Origin: Streptomyces sp. NBC_00154
Lineage (GTDB): Bacteria > Actinomycetota > Actinomycetes > Streptomycetales > Streptomycetaceae
DNA length: 64,000 bases
Assembly: GCF_026342835.1 (NCBI RefSeq)
Contig: NZ_JAPEMI010000001.1
Coordinates: 4,966,501 to 5,030,500, forward strand
Direction of reading: 5' to 3'
In this document: in pieces, positions 58,240-64,000 of the stretch
Position numbering within the stretch: position 1 is the first letter of the stretch
How the letters are laid out: every line of letters starts with the position of its first letter
Program-made: the position numbers and the translations under genes
The notes under the pieces: model-generated
Database searches by the model: none
Seen by the model: the letters and a program-made list of their open reading frames with translations, nothing else
Told to the model about the DNA's origin: nothing

Positions 58240-59495
58240 GCGAGCAGCAGACAGAGCAGCCGGCCGGGCGGACAGAGCGCCGCGTCGTCATCGTCGGTGC
58301 GGGCATGGCCGGCGTGCAGACCGCGGTGGCCCTGCGGGAACAGGGCTTCACCGGCCCGGTCACCCTGATCGGTGCCGAACCCCACCAGCCGTACGACCGG
58401 CCTCCGCTGTCCAAGGCGGTGCTGCTCGGCACGGCCGAAGGCTCCGCCTTCGACATCGACTTCGAAGAGCTGGACATCGAGCTGCAACTGGGCCGTGACG
58501 TCACCGGCGTACGGGCCGACGCGCACGAACTGGACACCCTGGCGGGCCCCGTCCCGTACGACGTCCTGGTCATCGCCTCCGGCGCCGAACCGGTGGTGCT
58601 GCCCGGCTCCGAGGGGGTGCCCGGCGTCCATCTGCTGCGCACCCTCGACGACGCCGCACGGCTGCGGCCGGTCCTCGACCAGCAGCACACCGTCGTGGTC
58701 GTCGGCGCGGGCTGGATCGGCGCCGAATTCGCCACCGCAGCCCGCGCCGCGGGCTGTGAGGTCACCGTCGTCGAGGCCGCCGACCGGCCGCTCTCGGGCG
58801 TCCTGCCCGCCGAGGTCGCCGCCCCGATGGCCCGCTGGTACGCGCAGAGCGGCGCCGAGCTCCTCACCGGCGCCCCGGTGGCCCGGATCGAGCCCGGCAG
58901 CGTGGTCCTCGCGGACGGCCGCACGGTTGCCGCCGGAGCGGTGGTCGTCGGGATCGGCGCCCGGCCCGCCACTGGCTGGCTGGCCGGCTCCGGCATCGCC
59001 CTCGGTCCGGACGGATCGGTGACCGCCGACGCGGAGCTGCGCACCTCGCTGCCCGATGTGTACGCGGTCGGGGACTGTGCGTCCTTCCCCTCCGCGCGGT
59101 ACGGCACACGGCTCCTCGTCCACCACTGGGACAACGCCCTCCAAGGGCCGCGGACCGCCGCCGCCAACATCATCGGTGCCGGTGCGGACGGGGCGTCGCA
59201 GCTCCTGGCCTACGACCCCGTTCCGTACTTCTGGTCCGAGCAGTTCGACCGGTTCGTGCAGTACGCGGGCCATCACGGGGGCGCGGACACCCTGCTCTGG
59301 CGCGGTGACCCGGCCGATCCCGCCTGGTCCATCTGCTGGCTGCGGGACGGCGCGCTGGTCGCCGTCCTCGCCGTCGGCCGGCCGCGCGATCTGGCTCAGG
59401 GGCGCAAACTCATCGAGGCGGGGGCACGGCTGGATCCGGTGCGGGCGGCCGACCCCGCCGTACCGCTGAAGTCGGCCAGGGTCGATGCCCCGTAG
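58236..59495 (+). CDS. FAD/NAD(P)-dependent ferredoxin-reductase-type oxidoreductase
   Basis: 419 residues. FAD motif VIVGAGMAGVQTA, NAD motif VVVVGAGWIGAEFA and the second FAD motif DVYAVGDCASF, with a C-terminal reductase domain (about 325-400). This is the BphA4/putidaredoxin-reductase class that feeds ferredoxins for oxygenases or P450s. The start is GTG in a GTGA overlap with the upstream small gene. No ferredoxin or oxygenase is adjacent, so the partner is unknown. Confidence 0.9.
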   Translation: MSEQQTEQPAGRTERRVVIVGAGMAGVQTAVALREQGFTGPVTLIGAEPHQPYDRPPLSKAVLLGTAEGSAFDIDFEELDIELQLGRDVTGVRADAHELDTLAGPVPYDVLVIASGAEPVVLPGSEGVPGVHLLRTLDDAARLRPVLDQQHTVVVVGAGWIGAEFATAARAAGCEVTVVEAADRPLSGVLPAEVAAPMARWYAQSGAELLTGAPVARIEPGSVVLADGRTVAAGAVVVGIGARPATGWLAGSGIALGPDGSVTADAELRTSLPDVYAVGDCASFPSARYGTRLLVHHWDNALQGPRTAAANIIGAGADGASQLLAYDPVPYFWSEQFDRFVQYAGHHGGADTLLWRGDPADPAWSICWLRDGALVAVLAVGRPRDLAQGRKLIEAGARLDPVRAADPAVPLKSARVDAP

Positions 59496-59600
59496 CGGCG
59501 CGCGCGGAGGGGGTTCCGGAGCCCTTGCGGGCACTGGGTCGACCCCCGTCCGGTCGGGTCCGGGTACCGACTGTCGGTCCGGGATGGCACGCTTGTCTCC

Positions 59601-59966
59601 GTGACCGAGATTGACGCAAAGATTGATGCTCTCGTCCCCGCCTGGCTCCACCTTCCCGACATCGCCGAAATGTTCGATGTCGAGGTGACGCGCGTGCGGC
59701 AGCTGGTCAAGGAGGGCCAGCTCATCGCCGTACGACGTGGTGAGAACCGGACGCTCCAGGTGCCTGCTGCCTTCATCGACGGCAACAAGGTGGTCAAGGG
59801 CCTCTCCGGCACCCTGACGCTCCTGAGGGACGACGGCTACACCGACGAAGAGATGCTGGAGTGGCTCTTCACCCCCGACCCGACCCTGCCGGGTACCCCC
59901 GCGCAGGCGCTGAGCGAGAATCGCGGCACGGAGGTGAAGCGCCGCGCCCAGGCGCTCGCCGTCTGA
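59601..59966 (+). CDS. Rv2175c-like winged-helix DNA-binding protein
   Basis: 121 residues. N-terminal helix-turn-helix (WLHLPDIAEMFDVEVTRVRQ) followed by a winged segment and a C-terminal helical region (SGTLTLLRDDGYTDEEMLEWL) match the actinobacterial Rv2175c family. The mycobacterial member is a phosphorylation target of the PASTA kinase PknL; a PASTA kinase lies about 4 kb away here, which makes the link worth testing. The start is GTG; the upstream ribosome site is weak. Confidence 0.87.
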   Translation: MTEIDAKIDALVPAWLHLPDIAEMFDVEVTRVRQLVKEGQLIAVRRGENRTLQVPAAFIDGNKVVKGLSGTLTLLRDDGYTDEEMLEWLFTPDPTLPGTPAQALSENRGTEVKRRAQALAV

Positions 59967-59986
59967 CCGGGACAACCGCACGCGGG

Positions 59987-60025
59987 GTACGGGCACGGTC
60001 CGTTCCGAACGGCCTGTGCCCGTAC
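59987..60025 (+). terminator. Terminator after the Rv2175c-like gene
   Basis: GTACGGGCACGGTCCGTT pairs with AACGGCCTGTGCCCGTAC, two mismatches, loop of a few bases. Confidence 0.7.
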
Positions 60026-60110
60026 CTCCGCATCACGCCGTACCGCTGTGCCAGCCCGACCGTGTCGTACCGCTGTATTCCGTACAGCTGTATCAAGGGG
60101 GAACCGCGCC

Positions 60111-60764
60111 ATGCCCACGCCTCGCGAGCTGCTGTCCGACGCCCGGCTCTATCTGTGCACGGATGCCCGCAGGCGCCAGGGCGACCTGCCCGCCTTCCTC
60201 GACGCCGTGCTCTCCTCCGGGGTGGACATCGTCCAGCTGCGTGACAAGGGCATGGAGGCGGCCGAGGAACTCGAACACCTGGCGGTCCTCGCCGACGCCT
60301 GCCGGCGCCACGGCAAGCTCCTCGCCGTGAACGACCGGGCCGATGTCGCCCACGCCATCGGGTCCGACGTGCTCCACCTCGGCCAGGGAGACCTGCCGGT
60401 GCCCGCCGCCCGCGCCATCATCGGCGAGGACGTGGTGATCGGCCGCTCCACGCACGCGGAGCCCGAGGTCGACGCCGCCGTCGCCGAGCCCGGCATGGAC
60501 TACTTCTGCACCGGACCCTGCTGGCCCACCCCGACCAAGCCCGGCCGGCACGCCCCCGGGCTCGACCTCGTTCGATACGCCGCCTCGCTCGCCCAGCCGC
60601 GCCCCTGGTTCGCCATCGGCGGGATCGACGCGGGCAACCTCGACGAGGTGCTGGACGCGGGAGCGCGCAGGGTCGTCGTCGTGCGGGCGATCACCGAGGC
60701 CGACGATCCGGCGGCGGCCACCGCGGAGCTGGCGAAGCGGATCAGGGCGCACGCCGACGGCTGA
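60111..60764 (+). CDS. thiE: Thiamine-phosphate synthase ThiE
   Basis: 217 residues, TIM barrel. LYLCTDARR opening, VQLRDKG, LAVNDRADVAHA, the pyrophosphate-site GPCWPTPTKPG and IGGIDAGN are family signatures. It couples the thiazole and pyrimidine phosphates. The ATG at 60111 follows AAGGGGGAA. It is on the opposite strand from thiOSG, 2.4 kb away, with no TPP riboswitch seen in its 140-base leader. Confidence 0.95.
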   Translation: MPTPRELLSDARLYLCTDARRRQGDLPAFLDAVLSSGVDIVQLRDKGMEAAEELEHLAVLADACRRHGKLLAVNDRADVAHAIGSDVLHLGQGDLPVPAARAIIGEDVVIGRSTHAEPEVDAAVAEPGMDYFCTGPCWPTPTKPGRHAPGLDLVRYAASLAQPRPWFAIGGIDAGNLDEVLDAGARRVVVVRAITEADDPAAATAELAKRIRAHADG

Positions 60765-60899
60765 CAGGCGCGTCAGGGAAATCACAGATCATCCGGAGAA
60801 CGCCGGAGGACTGTCCGAAGGGTGGACAAACCACCAGTCAATTCGGGCAATTGCCGCTGGTCCGGTTGGGGCACCGCCGCACCCTGGTTAACCTGCAGT

Positions 60900-61817
60900 A
60901 TGGCCCTTGGCACTCCCTCTACCAGGACGGATCACGCACGCACCGTGCGTGAGCTGCTCGCGACCGGCAAGACTTCGTATTCGTTCGAGTTCTGGGCGCC
61001 CAAGACCGAGAAGGGCGAGCGGAATCTCTGGAATGCGCTGCGCCGGGTCGAGGCGGTGGGTCCGAGCTTCGTCTCCGTGACGTACGGGGCGGGTGGTTCC
61101 ACCCGGGCCGGGACGGTCAGAGCCACCCAGCAGATCGCTGCCGATTCCACCCTCACCCCGGTCGCGCACCTCACGGCTGTCAACCACTCCGTCGCCGAGC
61201 TGCGCAACATGATCGGGCAGTACGCCGACGCCGGGATCAGGAACATGCTCGCCGTGCGCGGCGACCCGCCGGGCGACCCGATGGGCGAGTGGGTCGAGCA
61301 CCCGGAGGGCGTGCGGTACGCGGCCGACCTCGTCCGGCTCATCAAGGAATCCGGCGATTTCTGCGTGGGGGTCGCGGCATTTCCCGAGATGCATCCGCGC
61401 TCGACCGACTGGGACACCGACATCCGGCATTTCGTGGACAAGTGCCGCGCGGGTGCCGACTATGCGATCACGCAGATGTTCTTCAATCCGGACGACTATT
61501 TGCGGATGCGTGACCGTGTGGTTGCTGCGGGTTGCGACACGCCCGTCATCCCCGAGGTCATGCCGCTCACCAGTGTCAAGCAGTTGGAGCGGTTTCCGCA
61601 GCTCAGCAACGCGACGCTGCCTTCGTCCCTGAAAGACCGCATCCTCGCCGTCAAGGACGACGCAGCCGCTGTACGCTCCATTGGCATCGAGTTCGCAACG
61701 GAGTTCTGCGCGAGGCTGCGCTCCGAGGGTGTGCCCGGACTGCACTTCATTACGCTCAACAACTCGACGGCAACGCTCGAAATCTACGAGAATCTCGGAC
61801 TGCACAAGCAGTCGTGA
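60900..61817 (+). CDS. metF: Methylenetetrahydrofolate reductase MetF
   Basis: 305 residues, TIM-barrel flavoenzyme making 5-methyl-THF for methionine synthesis. YSFEFWAPKTEKGE carries the catalytic Glu; VTYGAGGST, AVRGDPP and ITQMFFNPDDY are conserved. The ATG lacks a ribosome site; TAACCT ends 5 bases before it with TTGGGG 16 bases further up, fitting a leaderless or near-leaderless transcript. No SAM riboswitch is seen upstream. Confidence 0.95.
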   Translation: MALGTPSTRTDHARTVRELLATGKTSYSFEFWAPKTEKGERNLWNALRRVEAVGPSFVSVTYGAGGSTRAGTVRATQQIAADSTLTPVAHLTAVNHSVAELRNMIGQYADAGIRNMLAVRGDPPGDPMGEWVEHPEGVRYAADLVRLIKESGDFCVGVAAFPEMHPRSTDWDTDIRHFVDKCRAGADYAITQMFFNPDDYLRMRDRVVAAGCDTPVIPEVMPLTSVKQLERFPQLSNATLPSSLKDRILAVKDDAAAVRSIGIEFATEFCARLRSEGVPGLHFITLNNSTATLEIYENLGLHKQS

Positions 61818-61869
61818 CCGGCCGTACCCGCCATGATCCCGGGCGGCGGCCGTAGAAATGGGGGCGGGC

Positions 61870-62844
61870 ATGGGCTGGACGGTCCTCTACATCGCGTTCG
61901 GCATCGTGGCGCTGTGGCTGCTCGGCGAAGTGCTCCTGCAGTACAAGGCGCGGCTGCGCTGGCGCCTGCTCGCCTTCACCGGCTTCGCCGGCGTGGTCGT
62001 CGGCGTGCTGATGCCGTCCGTGCCTGTCATCGCCGTCGGCGCGATCGCGTTCGCCATCGGCCAGACGTACGTCACGCTCTCCTTCCGGCGCGGCTTCTCG
62101 ACCGGTTGGGCCATAGGGGGCAGCCCGGGCGAGAGCCGTCGCCGCCGAAGCGGCGGTGACCGGGACACCCGCCGGGAGCCCACGCTCGAAGTGTCGGACC
62201 TGGAAGTGGAGTACGACCGGGCGGGCGAGGGCGAGGCGGAGAGCGCCTCACCCGCACCCGCGGCCGCCGTCTACGAGCCGGAACCGCTGCCGGACGACAC
62301 CGGGCAGTACGGCATCTACACCGATCCCGTCCCGCAGCAGGAGTCCCAGCAGGCTCAGGGGCAGCCCCAGTACGGCGCGTACGACCCGTACACCGACTAC
62401 TCCACGTACAGCGGCGTGCCCGGCCAGGACAGCTACGCCGGACAGGGTACGTACGCCGACCAGAACGCGTACGCCAGTCAGGACAGTTACGCCGGGCAGG
62501 ACACTTACACCAGTCAGGACAGCTACGCCGGGCAGTACGACTACGGCACGGGCCAGCAGCAGTACGCCGCGTACTCCGACCCGTACATCGGCACCGGCAC
62601 CACCGGCCCCTCGCAGTACGGTGCGCCCGACCCCTACGCGAGCTACGACAGCTACGGCGGCCAGCAGCAGTACGCGGCAGACCCCTACGCCCAGCAGTAC
62701 ACCTCCGAGACCCCGCCGGGCGGCGTCTGGGTACCGCAGCAGCGCGAGGGCGAGCAGTATCCGCCGGAGCAGCAGCCCGCACAGCCCGCCCCGTACCCGA
62801 ACACCTACGACAGCGGCTACAACGAGCAGCAGTACCGCTACTGA
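61870..62844 (+). CDS. Membrane protein with Tyr/Gln-rich repeat tail
   Basis: 324 residues. Two to three N-terminal membrane helices (about 2-22, 36-52, 55-75), a basic segment (SRRRRSGGDRD), then a long low-complexity C-terminus rich in Tyr, Gln, Gly and Asp. Six exact-length six-residue repeats ([DGN]xYxxQ) lie around residues 187-222. The tail is probably intrinsically disordered. ATG 61870 (MGWTVLYIAFG) follows GGGGGCGGG; ATG 61858 is an alternative. It may be localised or assembled through the tail; function unknown. Confidence 0.82.
   Translation: MGWTVLYIAFGIVALWLLGEVLLQYKARLRWRLLAFTGFAGVVVGVLMPSVPVIAVGAIAFAIGQTYVTLSFRRGFSTGWAIGGSPGESRRRRSGGDRDTRREPTLEVSDLEVEYDRAGEGEAESASPAPAAAVYEPEPLPDDTGQYGIYTDPVPQQESQQAQGQPQYGAYDPYTDYSTYSGVPGQDSYAGQGTYADQNAYASQDSYAGQDTYTSQDSYAGQYDYGTGQQQYAAYSDPYIGTGTTGPSQYGAPDPYASYDSYGGQQQYAADPYAQQYTSETPPGGVWVPQQREGEQYPPEQQPAQPAPYPNTYDSGYNEQQYRY
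62428..62535 (+). repeat. Six 18-bp tandem repeats (coding)
   Basis: Six head-to-tail 18-base units, for example GACAGCTACGCCGGACAG, each encoding a [DGN]-x-Y-x-x-Q hexapeptide. Units 1, 4 and 6 are nearly identical. Confidence 0.9.
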
Positions 62845-62974
62845 CGGACGCCAGGCACCCGGTCCCGGCCTCTCATGCCTTCGAGGTGATGGGGGAGACC
62901 GGCGACGAGGCGGCCCCCGACGCGTCCGGCCCCCGCCCCCGTACCCGCACTCGTGCCCTCCCGATGCAGGCCCC

Positions 62975-64000
62975 TCACCGGGAGCCGCGGAAGCTGTCCC
63001 CCTCCACGATGAGCCCGGCGACGAGCGTCCCCGACATCCCGGCGTGCGCGAGCCCGCCGCCCGGGTGGGACCAGCCGCCCGCGAGGTAGAGACCCGGCAG
63101 CCGGGTGCGGTTCCCCGGATGCAGATACGCGCCACCGGCCCCGGCCAGCGCCGGTGCGGGTACCGAGCCGCCCTCGGCGCCGGTGTCGGCAGCTGTTTGG
63201 GCGGGCGTCCGCACTTCGGCGTGGAGCAGCCGCTCACGTATGCCGGGGACGGCAGCGCCGGCCGCCTCGATCAAGGTGTCCGCGTACCGCTCGCGCAGCG
63301 CCGCGTCCGTCCAGTCCACCGCGCCGTGCGGGGCGACCGTCGCCGTCACCGTCACGGCCTCGTGCGCGTCGTCGGGGCGGGTCGACGGATCGTCCGGGCG
63401 GATCACCGTCACCGTGGGCCGCTCGGCGAGCAGGCCACCGAACACCGCCTCTCGTTCCGCCGCGCCGTGCACCACGGTCCGGTGCACCGTCCCCGCGGGC
63501 CGGGCGCCGCTCAGCGACAGCAGGACCTGGAACCGGCCCGGCACCGTCGCCCGGTCCGCCGACCGCGGCTGAGCCGTCACATCGCCGTCCTGCCAGAGCT
63601 CCTGACCCGGCACCAGCCCCGGGCGCGGCCAGGCCCCGAGAACCACGTGATCGGCCTCGGCGACCGTCCCCGACGCCAGCTCGACGCCCGCCGCCCGGCC
63701 GTCCTTCTCCACCACCCGGGCCACCTCGGCGCCGAACACGAACTCCACCTTCCGCGCCAGGCACCGCTCGTACACCGCCTGCGCCAGCGCCCGCATCCCG
63801 CCGACCACGTACCAGCTGCCGAACGTCTCCTCCATGTACGGGAGCAGGGCCGCGCTCGCCGGCGTGCGCAGCGGATCGAGGCCGTACGACAACGCGTATC
63901 CGTCGAGCAGCGCGGTCAGCCGGGGGTCCGTCAGCTCCCAGGCGCCGACCTCCGCCACCGTGCCCGCCTGCCGGGCGGCCCGCAGTATCCGGCGCTGCCG
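62975..64000 (-). CDS. CrtI/phytoene-desaturase-like FAD oxidoreductase, N-terminus outside window
   Basis: The frame is open to the window's end, so the N-terminal FAD-binding motif is not seen. The visible C-terminal 341 or so residues include PYMEETFGSWYVVGGMRALA, an FAD-binding sheet (VEFVFGAEVARVVEKDG) and the C-terminal LPGLYLAGGWSHPGGGLAHAGMSG, the dinucleotide-family end motif of CrtI-like desaturases and isomerases. A dispersed streptomycete paralogue not next to carotenoid genes; substrate unknown. Confidence 0.85.
   Translation of the reverse strand, partial: RQRRILRAARQAGTVAEVGAWELTDPRLTALLDGYALSYGLDPLRTPASAALLPYMEETFGSWYVVGGMRALAQAVYERCLARKVEFVFGAEVARVVEKDGRAAGVELASGTVAEADHVVLGAWPRPGLVPGQELWQDGDVTAQPRSADRATVPGRFQVLLSLSGARPAGTVHRTVVHGAAEREAVFGGLLAERPTVTVIRPDDPSTRPDDAHEAVTVTATVAPHGAVDWTDAALRERYADTLIEAAGAAVPGIRERLLHAEVRTPAQTAADTGAEGGSVPAPALAGAGGAYLHPGNRTRLPGLYLAGGWSHPGGGLAHAGMSGTLVAGLIVEGDSFRGSR

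Noticed and set aside
59967..60110. TPP riboswitch upstream of thiE
   Set aside because: CTGAGA and GAACCTGATC blocks are absent; only short CGTACCGCTGT direct repeats are present.
60765..60899. SAM or other riboswitch upstream of metF
   Set aside because: No SAM-I, SAM-II or SAM-IV landmark blocks were found and the start appears nearly leaderless.
62428..62535. CRISPR-like array
   Set aside because: The repeats are contiguous 18-mers without spacers and keep one reading frame, so they are coding repeats.
1..64000. Mobile island or horizontally acquired block
   Set aside because: Composition and codon bias are even, there is no integrase, transposase, tRNA target or flanking repeat, and gene order matches a conserved Streptomyces core region.

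Overview
The window is very GC-rich actinobacterial chromosome with strong G/C third-position bias, frequent GTG and TTG starts, 4-base start/stop overlaps, and Streptomyces-type control elements (SAM-IV and TPP riboswitches, a Trp-Trp-Trp trp leader, a DmdR-type iron box, a CsoR-type dyad). Gene order matches, from memory, the conserved core block of Streptomyces coelicolor around SCO2156 (ctaC) to SCO2103 (metF), including glkA, macRS, a pfkA, trpE, aroH, bfr and thiGSO. I see no prophage, insertion sequence, integrative element, CRISPR array, rRNA or tRNA. This is Streptomyces housekeeping core.

Layout. 1-8.8 kb: end of a LuxR-type regulator, a large RND exporter, nadA divergent from an A-type Fe-S carrier, an anchored unknown protein and a PfkB-family kinase. 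8.8-19.8 kb: a cysteine desulfurase-TusA fusion, then the aerobic respiratory block ctaC-ctaD-ctaF and ctaE-qcrC-qcrA-qcrB (cytochrome bcc-aa3), interrupted by an L,D-transpeptidase lipoprotein and a divergent orphan receiver protein. 19.8-25.7 kb: trpD, a SAM-IV riboswitch with a six-codon ORF ahead of a second cysteine-desulfurase-like enzyme, a RAM-domain protein with a rhomboid protease, and a zinc-ribbon protein with a NYN nuclease. 25.7-34.4 kb: envelope functions, namely two tandem NlpC/P60 hydrolases (the first behind a long structured leader resembling a c-di-AMP riboswitch), a HETAH lipoprotein, two glycosyltransferases, a SapA-like secreted protein and an acyl-CoA ligase.

34.6-46.5 kb: metallophosphoesterase, START-like and ArsA-like proteins, the ROK glucokinase, an alpha/beta hydrolase, the plsC-macS-macR operon, a phosphofructokinase carrying PPi-type residues, and an LdhA-type dehydrogenase. 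46.5-50 kb: the fused anthranilate synthase with its attenuator, divergent from class II DAHP synthase, so entry to the aromatic pathway and its tryptophan branch point sit back to back. 50-53.4 kb: bfd/bfr iron storage, a Moco-domain protein, a His-rich DUF4396 membrane protein behind a CsoR-type operator, and endonuclease IV. 53.4-64 kb: a PASTA Ser/Thr kinase, thiO-thiS-thiG under a TPP riboswitch, thiE, metF, an FAD reductase, a Rv2175c-like protein, a Tyr/Gln-repeat membrane protein and a truncated CrtI-like oxidoreductase.

Recurrent themes are Fe-S and sulfur chemistry (nadA, A-type carrier, two desulfurase-like enzymes, bfd, Rieske protein, SAM-IV, thi genes), nutrient-responsive RNA leaders, and many probable leaderless starts. 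The most interesting leads are the SAM-IV/mini-ORF/desulfurase unit, the CsoR-box/DUF4396 unit, the compact c-di-AMP-like leader, the orphan receiver inside the oxidase locus, and short palindromic elements that seem to have entered two coding regions in frame.
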